A DNA stretch of 64,000 nt from an uncultured Polaribacter sp. (GCF_947496195.1 NZ_CANMBY010000001.1:1116001-1180000), one strand, 5' to 3'; counted from the first letter of the stretch, positions 46,123-54,796 are shown. The notes: a model not told the origin generated them from the sequence alone. A program made the numbers and translations.

Positions 46123-46177
46123 ATTTATTTAACATTCAAAAAGGATTAAATTCTATGGTAAATTCATAATTATCAAA

Positions 46178-46185
46178 TATCTTTG
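46178..46185 (+). promoter_or_regulatory. cyoE promoter -7 element
   Basis: TATCTTTG matches TAnnTTTG and ends 18 bases before the ATG at 46204. The TTG at 46183, an alternative start, is the last part of this element. Confidence 0.6.
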
Positions 46186-46203
46186 CAAACTAGTTGTGAT
46201 AGA

Positions 46204-47106
46204 ATGAATACCACAGTTATTTCTCAGACAAAACCATTAATGAAAACAATTATTTCTGATTTAAAGCAACTCACAAAGGTGGGCTTATCTTTAAGTGTTG
46301 TTTTCTCTTCTGTTGCTGGTTACTTTTTAGCAGCAGAAATAATAAACTTTAGCACTGTGCTATTATTAGCATTAGGTGGTTTTTTTATGGTGGCTGCCTC
46401 AAATGCTTATAATCAAGTTATAGAGAAAGATACAGATGCTATAATGCAACGTACAAAAAATAGACCTTTGCCAACAGGTAGAATGTCTGTTAATTTTGCA
46501 ATGACTATAGCTGTTTTATTTACAGTATTAGGGCTTGCTATTCTTTATAGTATAAATCCAAAAACTGCATTGTTTGGTGCAATATCTATTTTTCTTTACA
46601 CGTGTGCTTATACTCCTTTAAAAGCTGTAACACCTTTGGCTGTTTTTGTTGGTGCAATTCCTGGTGCTATACCTTTTATGTTAGGTTGGGTTGCTGCCAC
46701 TGGAAACTTTGGTATAGAAGCAGGTTTTTTATTTATGATTCAGTTTTTCTGGCAATTTCCACATTTTTGGGCTATTGGTTGGTTACAATATGAAGAATAT
46801 AAGAAAGCAGGGTTTAATATGTTACCTATGAATACAAAAGATAAAGGAGCTGTAAAGCAAATTATCTTTTATACCATTATTATGATTTTAGTATCTGTAG
46901 CACCAGTACTTAAATTATCAGGGGCGTTTTATATTCACCCAATTACAGCAGTAATAGTTGCTTTACTTGGTTTTATAATGTTGTATTATGCTTTAGCTTT
47001 ACATAAATCACAACAAAATATAGATGCTAGAAAACTAATGTTGGCAAGTGTTTTGTACATTACATTAGTTCAAATAATATATGTAGTAGATAAATTTTTA
47101 CATTAA
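46204..47106 (+). CDS. cyoE: Protoheme IX farnesyltransferase (heme O synthase)
   Basis: 300 residues from the ATG at 46204 (MNTTVISQTKPLMKTIISDL). UbiA-type prenyltransferase with about nine spans; makes heme O for heme-copper oxidases. Motifs: AASNAYNQVIEKDTDAIMQRT (Asp-rich, about 68-88), RPLPTG, and a second loop with WLQYEEYKKAGFNMLP. First gene of a run encoding oxidase subunits and copper-delivery proteins, with one base to the next gene. Confidence 0.95.
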   Translation: MNTTVISQTKPLMKTIISDLKQLTKVGLSLSVVFSSVAGYFLAAEIINFSTVLLLALGGFFMVAASNAYNQVIEKDTDAIMQRTKNRPLPTGRMSVNFAMTIAVLFTVLGLAILYSINPKTALFGAISIFLYTCAYTPLKAVTPLAVFVGAIPGAIPFMLGWVAATGNFGIEAGFLFMIQFFWQFPHFWAIGWLQYEEYKKAGFNMLPMNTKDKGAVKQIIFYTIIMILVSVAPVLKLSGAFYIHPITAVIVALLGFIMLYYALALHKSQQNIDARKLMLASVLYITLVQIIYVVDKFLH

Positions 47107-47107
47107 A

Positions 47108-47695
47108 ATGATGGAAGGACAAACTTTAGAACAAGAATATGTAGCAGCAAAGAAAAAATCTGCAAAACCTATGTTATGGGTTGCTATGATTAGTATGGTA
47201 ATGTTTTTTGCAGGACTAACAAGTGCTTATGTAATAAGTATGAAAAGAGACGATTGGGTTTCTTTTGATTTACCTCAGGCTTTTTACATTAGTACAGCTT
47301 TAATAATAGTAAGTAGTATTACTTTATTATTATCACAAAGATTTTTAAAACAAGATAAGAGGCAATTATCGATAATTTTGTTATTAATTACCTTTGCTCT
47401 TGGTGTTGCTTTTGTTTGGCAACAATATGTTGGTTTTAATCAACTAAAAAGTATAGGATTATTTTTTACAGGTCCAGAAAGTACAGTATCTACATCCTTT
47501 ATTATAGGAATTAGTTTTATGCACGTTTTGCATATTCTAGCAGGTATAATTGTACTACTTGTTGTAATTTATAATCATTTTAAATACAAATATAAACCAA
47601 CAGATATGTTAGGCTTTGAGCTAGGCGCAATTTTCTGGCATTTTGTTGATGTTTTATGGATATATCTATTTTTCTTTTTCTATTTTATTAGATGA
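47108..47695 (+). CDS. Heme-copper oxidase subunit III, short paralogue
   Basis: 195 residues, five membrane spans. COX3 family: MFFAGLTSAYVIS in the first span, SFMHVLHILAGIIVLL and FWHFVDVLWIYLFFFFYFI in the last ones. Starts one base after cyoE. A second, longer subunit III gene follows 51 bases later. This short copy lacks the first two spans of mitochondrial COX3, usual for bacterial forms. Confidence 0.92.
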   Translation: MMEGQTLEQEYVAAKKKSAKPMLWVAMISMVMFFAGLTSAYVISMKRDDWVSFDLPQAFYISTALIIVSSITLLLSQRFLKQDKRQLSIILLLITFALGVAFVWQQYVGFNQLKSIGLFFTGPESTVSTSFIIGISFMHVLHILAGIIVLLVVIYNHFKYKYKPTDMLGFELGAIFWHFVDVLWIYLFFFFYFIR

Positions 47696-47746
47696 TGAAA
47701 AATGATTAATTTTGACAAACTTTTAAGATTTAATTAAAATTTATAT

Positions 47747-48730
47747 ATGGAAGCAAATATTGCTATACCTTCTGACGGAAAAAACACTTGGGATGGTGGA
47801 GGAGTAAGACCATTTGGAGCAAGTTATGGTAAAATGATGATGTGGTTCTTCATTTTGTCTGATGCCTTAACATTTTCTGGATTTCTTGCAGCTTATGGTT
47901 TAACACGTTTTAAATTTATAGACTCTTGGCCAATTGCTGATGAGGTTTTTACACACGTTCCTTTTATACATGGAGAATTCCCTATGTATTATGTGGCCTT
48001 TATGACTTTTGTACTTATCTTTTCTTCTGTAACTATGGTGTTAGCTGTAGATGCAGGTCATAAGATGCAGAAGAACAAAGTAGCTTGGTATATGTTTGCT
48101 ACAATTATTGGAGGTTTAATATTCGTTGGTTCTCAAGCTTGGGAATGGAATACTTTTATTAATGGTACTTATGGTGCAGTTAAAACAACAGATGGTAAAA
48201 TTTTACAGTTTGCTAGAGATGGAAAACAAATAGCACTATCTGACTTTGTTGTTGGAGATAGAATGGATGATAGAGTACAGCACACAAGAAAAAACGGTTT
48301 GTGGTGGAATAAAGCAGATGAAACTTTACCTCAATATTCTGTTGCTCAAGTATTAGCTTCTTATAAAGCAGATCCTTCAGTACAGATTCGAAGTGAAGAA
48401 ATTAATATGGATGAGAAACAAAAGTTTATCCTAACAAGAGAAAAAGGTTTAGCAGAATTATCTAAAGCCAAAATGGTAGTAGAAGGAGCTAACTTAAAAG
48501 TAAATGAGTATGGGAATACTATTTTTGCTGATTTCTTCTTCTTTATAACAGGTTTCCATGGTTTTCACGTATTCTCAGGAATTGTTATTAATATTATCAT
48601 TTTCTTTAATGTAATCTTAGGGACTTACGAAAAAAGAGGACATTATGAAATGGTAGAAAAAGTAGGTTTATATTGGCACTTTGTAGATTTAGTTTGGGTA
48701 TTTGTATTTACATTCTTCTACTTAGTTTAA
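47747..48730 (+). CDS. Heme-copper oxidase subunit III, long paralogue with insertion
   Basis: 327 residues. The COX3 core is split: spans near 28-50, 75-100 and 112-130, then a hydrophilic insertion of about 95 residues (about 138-245; GDRMDDRVQHTRKNGLWWNK and DEKQKFILTREKGLAELSKA), then the final spans with FFFITGFHGFHVFSG and YWHFVDLVWVFVFTFFYLV. The insertion lies between spans and is probably outside the cytoplasm. Placed between the short subunit III and subunit IV genes of the same operon. Confidence 0.92.
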   Translation: MEANIAIPSDGKNTWDGGGVRPFGASYGKMMMWFFILSDALTFSGFLAAYGLTRFKFIDSWPIADEVFTHVPFIHGEFPMYYVAFMTFVLIFSSVTMVLAVDAGHKMQKNKVAWYMFATIIGGLIFVGSQAWEWNTFINGTYGAVKTTDGKILQFARDGKQIALSDFVVGDRMDDRVQHTRKNGLWWNKADETLPQYSVAQVLASYKADPSVQIRSEEINMDEKQKFILTREKGLAELSKAKMVVEGANLKVNEYGNTIFADFFFFITGFHGFHVFSGIVINIIIFFNVILGTYEKRGHYEMVEKVGLYWHFVDLVWVFVFTFFYLV

Positions 48731-48750
48731 TCATATTTAAAGCATAACAA

Positions 48751-49092
48751 ATGTCACACGCACACGAATCAAATGTAAAAAGAATATGGATGGTATTTGG
48801 AATATTATCCTTAATTACCATTGTTGAAGTTGGTTTTGGTATCTATAAACCAGATGCTTTACACTTAACAAATTTTTTAGGTACTAGTCCTTTAAATTGG
48901 TTATTTATTATATTAACCTTAGCTAAAGCTTATGGTATTACCTGGACTTTCATGCATATGGAAGGTGAAAAAAAATGGTTTAGAAGAGCTGTTGTATGGA
49001 CAGCAGTATTTCTAATCTGTTACTTAGTAGCATTGCTATTAATTGAAGGTGGTTATTTATACGAAACATTATCACCGTTAGTAAAATGGTAA
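48751..49092 (+). CDS. Cytochrome c oxidase subunit IV-like protein
   Basis: 113 residues with three spans (about 12-30, 50-68, 80-105). Motifs KRIWMVFGILSLITIVEVGFGIY and YGITWTFMHMEGEKKWFRRAV fit the COX4/prokaryotic subunit IV family. N-terminus is histidine-rich (SHAHES). Ends the first oxidase sub-operon at a terminator. Confidence 0.9.
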   Translation: MSHAHESNVKRIWMVFGILSLITIVEVGFGIYKPDALHLTNFLGTSPLNWLFIILTLAKAYGITWTFMHMEGEKKWFRRAVVWTAVFLICYLVALLLIEGGYLYETLSPLVKW

Positions 49093-49101
49093 AAAAATAG
49101 T

Positions 49102-49127
49102 AAGGTGGTTTTAACCACCTTTTTTTA
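49102..49127 (+). terminator. Terminator after oxidase subunit IV gene
   Basis: Stem AAGGTGGTT / AACCACCTT with a TT centre followed by a T run. The copper-delivery genes continue downstream, so partial readthrough is possible. Confidence 0.85.
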
Positions 49128-49150
49128 TCCCTTTTTTTAAATATTGATTT

Positions 49151-49804
49151 ATGAAGTTTTTGACAAAAAAAAGAGTTGTATTATTTCTACTTTTTATTTT
49201 TCCTTTAATCTGTTTTTTAATTTTATCAACAGGCGAAAATAACTTTAAAAAACTGCCCATACTTACAGAAAATATAAGTAATACAGCATCTTTGTCTTTA
49301 GACAATAAAGTAAGTGTTATTTGTTTTTTAGGTAATAATGTAAAAACATTAGAATCAGGTATTTTTAACTTAAATGAAAAAATTTACAAGAAGTTTTTAG
49401 ATTATAACGATTTTCAAATCATAGCAGTTTATCCATCTCAAAATGAAAATGAAGTTATTAAACTAAAAGAAAATATGGGTGCTTATACAGATATGCAAAA
49501 ATGGAAGTTTACAGCATTAAATTCTGATGAAATTAACACTTTTTTTAATAGTTTGTTTGTTAAAGATAGTTTGGAAAACTTAGGTATTTCAAAAGCATTT
49601 ATTATCGATAAAAATTTAAATTTAAGAGGTAGAGTTAATGATAAAGATTTTATTGATGGTAGGTTAGAAGGTTATAATTTAAATTCTGTTTCTGAATTAA
49701 AAAGTAAAATGAAAGACGATATTAACGTGTTATTTTACGAATATTATGCAGCGTTTAAAAAAAGAAATAAAAATAAAGCAGACAGAAAAGAAGTAGGCTT
49801 ATGA
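49151..49804 (+). CDS. SCO-like/thioredoxin-fold membrane protein without the CxxxC
   Basis: 217 residues. One N-terminal membrane anchor (about 8-28), then a domain whose pattern (VICFLGNN, FQIIAVYPSQNENEV, KWKFTALNSDEI, AFIIDKNLNLRGRVND) resembles the SCO/thioredoxin fold, but no CxxxC or CxxC is present. Its stop overlaps the true SCO gene by four bases. It may be an inactive SCO-like partner in copper delivery; that is inference from fold pattern and position. Confidence 0.75.
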   Translation: MKFLTKKRVVLFLLFIFPLICFLILSTGENNFKKLPILTENISNTASLSLDNKVSVICFLGNNVKTLESGIFNLNEKIYKKFLDYNDFQIIAVYPSQNENEVIKLKENMGAYTDMQKWKFTALNSDEINTFFNSLFVKDSLENLGISKAFIIDKNLNLRGRVNDKDFIDGRLEGYNLNSVSELKSKMKDDINVLFYEYYAAFKKRNKNKADRKEVGL

Positions 49805-50445
49805 GCAAAAAATATTCATACATAGGTATCTCATTTGTTATTTTGTTGTTTGGTATTTATTCAATTCCAAAAATTGTAAATCGTTTTCAAGATTCTGGTT
49901 TAGTAAAATTTAATAAAGTCCCAGATTTTGAATTTACAAATCAAGAAGGTAAAACAATTTCAAATAAAACTTATGAAGGTAAAGTATATGTAGTAGAGTT
50001 TTTCTTTTCTACTTGTCCTACCATTTGCCCAATTATGAATAAAAAAATGCTAATACTACAAGATGCATTTTTTGGAAATCCAGAGTTTGGTATAGCTTCA
50101 ATATCTATAACTCCAGAGATTGATACTCCAGAAATTTTAAAGGAGTATGCTAAAAATAATGGTATCACTCATAAAAATTGGCACTTACTAACAGGCAAGT
50201 CAGATGATATAGTTTATGCACTTTCAAATAAAGGATTTAAATTATATGCAGGAAAAGGAGATGAAGAACATGGAGGTTTTGAACATTCAGGCTTATTTGC
50301 TTTAGTAGATAAAGATGGCTTTATACGCTCTAGAAAAGATGAATATGGAAATCCAATAATGTATTACAGAGCTATAGAAGAGCAAACTTTTCCTGATCAA
50401 ATAAAAGAATTAAAAGAAGATATAAAACTGTTGTTAAATGAATAA
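49801..50445 (+). CDS. SCO1/SenC-family copper chaperone
   Basis: 214 residues. One N-terminal anchor, then the SCO domain with copper-binding CxxxC in FFFSTCPTICPIMNKKM (about 75-92), ITPEIDTPEILKEYAKNNGI and the later histidine in HGGFEHSGLFALVDKDG. It delivers copper to the CuA or CuB site of the oxidase encoded upstream. Overlaps the preceding gene by four bases and the DUF420 gene by eight. Confidence 0.93.
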   Translation: MSKKYSYIGISFVILLFGIYSIPKIVNRFQDSGLVKFNKVPDFEFTNQEGKTISNKTYEGKVYVVEFFFSTCPTICPIMNKKMLILQDAFFGNPEFGIASISITPEIDTPEILKEYAKNNGITHKNWHLLTGKSDDIVYALSNKGFKLYAGKGDEEHGGFEHSGLFALVDKDGFIRSRKDEYGNPIMYYRAIEEQTFPDQIKELKEDIKLLLNE

Positions 50446-50977
50446 TCTAGCACAAGAAAGAAAATATAGAAAACTAATTACAGCATTATCGATAATAATA
50501 CCTATTGCTGTTGCTGCACTTTTTGGAATTAATTTAAGAAAGTTAGGATTTGATGTAGAACCATTTACATTTTTACCTCCAATTTATGCTACTATTAATG
50601 GAGTTACAGCTGTTCTATTGGTTGCTGCTGTTGTAGCTATTAAAAAAGGAAAAAGAAAATTACATGAAAAATTAAATACATTAGCAATACTATGTTCTTT
50701 GGCTTTTTTGTTAATGTACATTGCATATCATATGACTTCTGATTCTACCTCTTTTGGAGGAGAAGGAGTTATCAAATACATTTATTATTTTATTTTAATT
50801 AGTCATATTCTATTATCTATTGCAGTTATTCCTTTAGTTTTAACTACGTTAATGAGAGCCAAATTAGGAGACTTTAAAAAACATAGAAAAATTGCAAAAA
50901 TTACCTTTCCAATTTGGCTATATGTTGCAATTACAGGTGTTGTAGTTTATTTAATGATTTCTCCTTATTATGTATAA
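50438..50977 (+). CDS. DUF420 membrane protein
   Basis: 179 residues, five spans. Motifs PFTFLPPIYATINGVTAVLLV (about 38-58), RKLHEKLNTLA and FKKHRKIAKITFPIWLYVAITGVVVYLMI match DUF420, a family found with oxidase maturation genes. Histidines lie at span ends (HEK, YHM, SHILL, KKH). Function not established. Overlaps SCO and the next small gene by eight bases each. Confidence 0.9.
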   Translation: MNNLAQERKYRKLITALSIIIPIAVAALFGINLRKLGFDVEPFTFLPPIYATINGVTAVLLVAAVVAIKKGKRKLHEKLNTLAILCSLAFLLMYIAYHMTSDSTSFGGEGVIKYIYYFILISHILLSIAVIPLVLTTLMRAKLGDFKKHRKIAKITFPIWLYVAITGVVVYLMISPYYV

Positions 50978-51188
50978 AAAAATAATATTATTCTTAGTCT
51001 TTTCTTTTTTTACTTTAAGCAATGCTTTTTCACAATGTGCTATGTGTAAAGCAGTTGTAGAAAATGGAGATGTAGATATGGCTGAAGGAGTTAATAATGG
51101 GATTACCTATCTTATGGTTTTTCCATACCTTTTAATAGGCTTTCTTTTTTTTGTAATTTATAGATATAGAAAGCAACTTAAAAATTAA
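50970..51188 (+). CDS. Small exported-anchored CxxC protein
   Basis: 72 residues. Signal-like start MYKKIILFLVFSFFTLSNAF, then SQCAMCKAVVENGDVD with a C23-x2-C26 pair directly after the likely cleavage point, one membrane span (about 45-65) and a basic tail (YRYRKQLKN). It overlaps DUF420 by eight bases and closes the copper/oxidase run. It could bind metal or exchange thiols in the periplasm; not assigned to a known family. Confidence 0.8.
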   Translation: MYKKIILFLVFSFFTLSNAFSQCAMCKAVVENGDVDMAEGVNNGITYLMVFPYLLIGFLFFVIYRYRKQLKN

Positions 51189-51223
51189 CATTTCAATAAG
51201 ATTAATATCTTGTAACATATTTT

Positions 51224-51231
51224 ACTTTTGG
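51224..51231 (+). promoter_or_regulatory. -7 element before the TolC-family gene
   Basis: TACTTTTG matches TAnnTTTG and leaves a leader of about 80 bases before the TTG start at 51314. Confidence 0.4.
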
Positions 51232-51313
51232 TCGTCTTATAAACGTTACCAACTATAAAAATCACTTTTTTTAGTTATCATTTATAAATAAACCAACCAA
51301 AAATATATACGTT

Positions 51314-52645
51314 TTGAAATTAAAACTTATTCTATTTGTAGCATTATTATCAACTGTTGCTACATTTTCTCAAAAACAATGGACTTTACAAGAATGTGTA
51401 GATGAAGCGTTAAGAAAAAACATCACTATACAACAAAATAAGCTTAGTTTAGAATTAGCAAAAAAAGATGTAGATATTGCTAAAGGTAACTTTTTACCAA
51501 ACTTAAACGCAAATACTGGAGGTAACTTTAACTTCGGTACAAGTTTTGACCCAAGAACAAATGATAGAATTAATACGAGTCTTTTTGGAGGTTCTATGAA
51601 TGTGAGTTCTGGTGTTACAGTTTTTAATGGTTACAGAAACACAAATACTTACAAACAAGCTCAACTTGGTGTTGAAACTAGTTTGTTAGATTTAAAGTTT
51701 ATAGAAAATGACGTTTCTTTAAGAGTTGTTAATACTTATTTAAATGTATTGTTTGCTAAAGAAAATTTAGAGGCAGCTAGAGTACAATATGATATTAGTA
51801 AAAAACAAATTGAAGCTGCTGAGTTAAGATTTAAAAACGGAGTAATACCAAAAGGAGATTTACTTAATGTACAATCTACTGCTGCATCTAATTTACAATC
51901 AGTAATAACGCAAGAAAACGCTTTAGATATTGCACGTTTAACTTTAGCACAATTATTACAAGTACCAGTAGAGAATTTTGATGTAGCACCTGTAGATGTT
52001 GGTGCACCTACAGCTAATTTATTATATAAAAATTCATCTTCTGTTTATGACAAATCTATAGAAGTAATGCCAGAAATTACTAGAGCAAAATTAGCTATAG
52101 AAAACGCAGATTTAAATATAGAACTTTCTAAAGGCGCTTATTTACCAACATTATCAGCTACAGCTGGTTTGTCTACAAATTTTGGTTTTAATTTAAATCC
52201 TCCTGCTGGAATTTCTAATACTGGTTTTGGTACACAACTAAGTGATAACTTTGGTTATGGTTTTGGGTTTAATTTAAACATCCCTATTTTTAATAGATTG
52301 CAAACTAAAAATAGAGTTGCTAGATCTGTGATAAGTAAAGAAATTTCTGAGTTTAGATTACTTAATGAAAAACTTAATTTAAAGCAGACTATTGAGCAAG
52401 CTTTTTTAGATGTTAAAACAGCTCTAAAAACTTATGAAGCTTCAAAACTTTCTTTAGAAGCTCAAGAAGAAGCTTTTAAAAATGCACAAGAGAGTTATAA
52501 TTTTGGTACAATGACTCAGTTCGATTTTGATCAAGTTAGAAATAGATTAGTTAATGCGCAATCTGCTTTAATAAGATCTAAATACGATTATGTATTTAAA
52601 ACTAAAGTATTACAGTTCTATTCCGGAGAATTAGTTTTCGATTAA
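51314..52645 (+). CDS. TolC-family outer-membrane efflux protein
   Basis: 443 residues from a TTG that begins a good signal peptide (MKLKLILFVALLSTVATFSQ). The outer-membrane efflux protein repeats appear twice: around LELAKKDVDIAKGNFLPNLN and IENADLNIELSKGAYLPTLS, with long helical stretches between. It forms a trimeric channel for an RND or ABC pump, but no pump genes follow; a terminator and tsaB come next. In many Flavobacteria the adaptor and permease follow TolC, so this is a solitary copy in this window. Confidence 0.92.
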   Translation: MKLKLILFVALLSTVATFSQKQWTLQECVDEALRKNITIQQNKLSLELAKKDVDIAKGNFLPNLNANTGGNFNFGTSFDPRTNDRINTSLFGGSMNVSSGVTVFNGYRNTNTYKQAQLGVETSLLDLKFIENDVSLRVVNTYLNVLFAKENLEAARVQYDISKKQIEAAELRFKNGVIPKGDLLNVQSTAASNLQSVITQENALDIARLTLAQLLQVPVENFDVAPVDVGAPTANLLYKNSSSVYDKSIEVMPEITRAKLAIENADLNIELSKGAYLPTLSATAGLSTNFGFNLNPPAGISNTGFGTQLSDNFGYGFGFNLNIPIFNRLQTKNRVARSVISKEISEFRLLNEKLNLKQTIEQAFLDVKTALKTYEASKLSLEAQEEAFKNAQESYNFGTMTQFDFDQVRNRLVNAQSALIRSKYDYVFKTKVLQFYSGELVFD

Positions 52646-52666
52646 AAATCGAATTCATAAAATATT

Positions 52667-52701
52667 AAAAACCTCGTAAGTAAAACTTATGAGGTTTTTT
52701 G
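52667..52701 (+). terminator. Terminator after the TolC-family gene
   Basis: Fifteen-base stem AAAAACCTCGTAAGT / ACTTATGAGGTTTTT with one G-U pair and an AAA loop, then T residues. Confidence 0.88.
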
Positions 52702-52711
52702 TTGATATAAC

Positions 52712-52719
52712 TATCTTTG
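52712..52719 (+). promoter_or_regulatory. tsaB promoter -7 element
   Basis: TATCTTTG matches TAnnTTTG, 13 bases before the TTG start at 52733. Confidence 0.55.
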
Positions 52720-52732
52720 TAAAAAAATACAG

Positions 52733-53419
52733 TTGGCTTACATTTTAAATATAGAAACATCTACAAAAAACTGTTCTGTTAGTATTGCTAAGAATGGAGA
52801 AATACTTGCTATTAAAGAACTAAATAATGGGCAATATTCTCATGCAGAAGTTTTGCATCCTTTTATACAAGATATACTAGTAGAAGCAAATATTAAAATG
52901 AATAAAATTGATGCAGTAGCTGTTAGTAAAGGCCCAGGTTCTTATACTGGTCTTAGAATAGGAGTTTCTGCAGCAAAAGGATTTTGCTTTGCATTTAATA
53001 AGCCTTTAATTTCTATTGATACTTTAACTTCTTTATCATATTCAATTACAATAGAAGAAGGTTTTATTGTACCAATGATAGATGCTAGACGCATGGAAGT
53101 ATATTCTTGTGTTTTTAATGATAAACATAAAAAAGAAAGATCAATAAAAGCAGAAATTATTGATGATAACTCTTTCAATGCTTATTTATCTGAGAATAAA
53201 GTATATTTTTTAGGTGATGGTTCTCAGAAATGTAAAGAAATTATTACACATAAAAATGCCGTATTTGTAGATGATAAATATCCATCAGCAAAAGAAATGG
53301 CCATATTATCATATGAGAAATACAAAAAAAGCGACATAGAAGATGTCGCTTATTTTGAACCTTTTTATTTAAAAGATTTTATTGTTATTCCAGAAAAAAA
53401 GAAAAAACCTCTTTTCTAA
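52733..53419 (+). CDS. tsaB: tRNA threonylcarbamoyladenosine modification protein TsaB
   Basis: 228 residues from a TTG (MAYILNIETSTKNCSVSIAK). ASKHA-fold partner of TsaD in t6A37 synthesis in the cytoplasm. Motifs ILNIETSTKNCSVSI, HAEVLHPFI and SKGPGSYTGLRIGVSAAKGF are characteristic. A TAnnTTTG element 13 bases ahead supports this start. Convergent with mscS with six bases between stops. Confidence 0.94.
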   Translation: MAYILNIETSTKNCSVSIAKNGEILAIKELNNGQYSHAEVLHPFIQDILVEANIKMNKIDAVAVSKGPGSYTGLRIGVSAAKGFCFAFNKPLISIDTLTSLSYSITIEEGFIVPMIDARRMEVYSCVFNDKHKKERSIKAEIIDDNSFNAYLSENKVYFLGDGSQKCKEIITHKNAVFVDDKYPSAKEMAILSYEKYKKSDIEDVAYFEPFYLKDFIVIPEKKKKPLF

Positions 53420-53425
53420 TATTGT

Positions 53426-54232
53426 TTATTCTGTTTTATTAATATTTACTCTATGTGGGTAAGGAATTTCAATTCCAGCCTTATCAAGTTCTAACTTAAC
53501 ATTTTCTGTAGTCTCAAAAAATACATCCCAATAATGTTCTGTTTTACACCAAGGTCTAACAGCAAAATTAACAGAACTATCTGCTAAAGCTAAAACTGTA
53601 ACACTAGGCTTAGGATCTTTTAAAACTTTATCATTAGATGTAAGAATATTCATTAATACTTCTTTGGTTTGTTTAATATCTGAATCATATGAAACACCAA
53701 CAACTAAATCTACACGTCTAGTACCTTCTGTAGAATAGTTTACGATATTTCCATTAGATAAAGAACCATTAGGTATTATAATTTCTTTATTAGATAAACC
53801 AGTTAATTTCGTTGTAAAAATTTCTATTTCTTTTACAACACCAATTTCTCCTTGAGCTTCTATTAAGTCTCCAATTTTTATAGGTCTAAAAATCATAATT
53901 AAAACACCTCCTGCAAAATTAGCTAAAGAACCTTGTAGCGCTAAACCAACAGCTAAACCTGCAGCAGCTACTATTGCTGCAAAAGATGTGGTAGCAACTC
54001 CTAATTGAGAGATAACAGTTATAAAAAGTAGAATTTTTAGAATCCAACTACCCAAGTTTAATAAGAATTTTTGAAGTGTAATATCTACACCTCTTTTATC
54101 CATAATTTTTCTTGATGAATTAACAATAAATTTAATTGCAAATAAACCTACTATTAAAATAACAAGTGCAGTAATTACACTTGGTGCATATTCAAATAAT
54201 AAATCTTTGATGTCTTCTATATAATTTTCCAT
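53426..54232 (-). CDS. Small-conductance mechanosensitive channel MscS
   Basis: 268 residues. Three membrane spans, with the pore-lining third helix in FAAIVAAAGLAVGLALQGSLANFAGGVLIMIFRP, then the beta domain (GDLIEAQGEIGVVKEIEIFTTKL, IIPNGSLSNGNIVNYS) and the C-terminal alpha/beta domain. Releases osmolytes on hypo-osmotic shock at the inner membrane. Confidence 0.95.
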   Translation of the reverse strand: MENYIEDIKDLLFEYAPSVITALVILIVGLFAIKFIVNSSRKIMDKRGVDITLQKFLLNLGSWILKILLFITVISQLGVATTSFAAIVAAAGLAVGLALQGSLANFAGGVLIMIFRPIKIGDLIEAQGEIGVVKEIEIFTTKLTGLSNKEIIIPNGSLSNGNIVNYSTEGTRRVDLVVGVSYDSDIKQTKEVLMNILTSNDKVLKDPKPSVTVLALADSSVNFAVRPWCKTEHYWDVFFETTENVKLELDKAGIEIPYPHRVNINKTE

Positions 54233-54290
54233 TTGTATTTTATTAATTATTGTAAATGTAATAGAACATATTTAATTTTAAAAAGATATA

Positions 54291-54644
54291 CTATATAAAT
54301 ATAGAAATGATTCCTATTAAAGCAGGAACACTTTGTATGTATAAAATCTTTATTTTTTTGGTTGAATAAGCCCCATAAATTCCAGCTATTACTACACAAC
54401 TTAAAAAGAAAGTAGCAATATCAAATTCTTTAATAATTAATGACCATATTAAACCAGCAGCTAAAAATCCATTATATAATCCTTGATTAGCTGCAAGTAC
54501 TTTTGTTTCTTCTGCAAACTCTTTACTTTTTAACCCAAATGCCCTTTTGCCTTGTTTAGAAGTCCATAAAAACATCTCTAAAATTAAAATGTAGATATGA
54601 ATAATAGCTACGAAAAGGATAATTATTAACTGAAAAGTACTCAT
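54291..54644 (-). CDS. DUF1304 membrane protein
   Basis: 117 residues from the ATG at 54644 (MSTFQLIIILFVAIIHIYIL), preferred over a longer reading from 54692 that adds a non-family N-terminus. Four spans. Motifs HIYILILEMFLWTSKQGKRAFGL and LAANQGLYNGFLAAGLIW define DUF1304. Function unknown. Confidence 0.9.
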   Translation of the reverse strand: MSTFQLIIILFVAIIHIYILILEMFLWTSKQGKRAFGLKSKEFAEETKVLAANQGLYNGFLAAGLIWSLIIKEFDIATFFLSCVVIAGIYGAYSTKKIKILYIQSVPALIGIISIFI

Positions 54645-54755
54645 TTTAATGATTTTTATATATTTCAAATATATTAAATTATTGTAAATCAAGTAAATAT
54701 ATTTTTAATGTTAATTTAATGTTATGTAAATGTTGCTTAATAGTTACATAAATGT

Positions 54756-54763
54756 TATATTTG
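54756..54763 (+). promoter_or_regulatory. -7 element of the MORN-like gene, with upstream direct repeats
   Basis: TATATTTG matches TAnnTTTG. Two near-identical 13-base boxes, TTATGTAAATGTT (54722-54734) and TTACATAAATGTT (54744-54756), precede it at a 22-base period. Confidence 0.5.
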
Positions 54764-54796
54764 TAAATGTAATGTAAACCTTAAAATATTGTGGTC

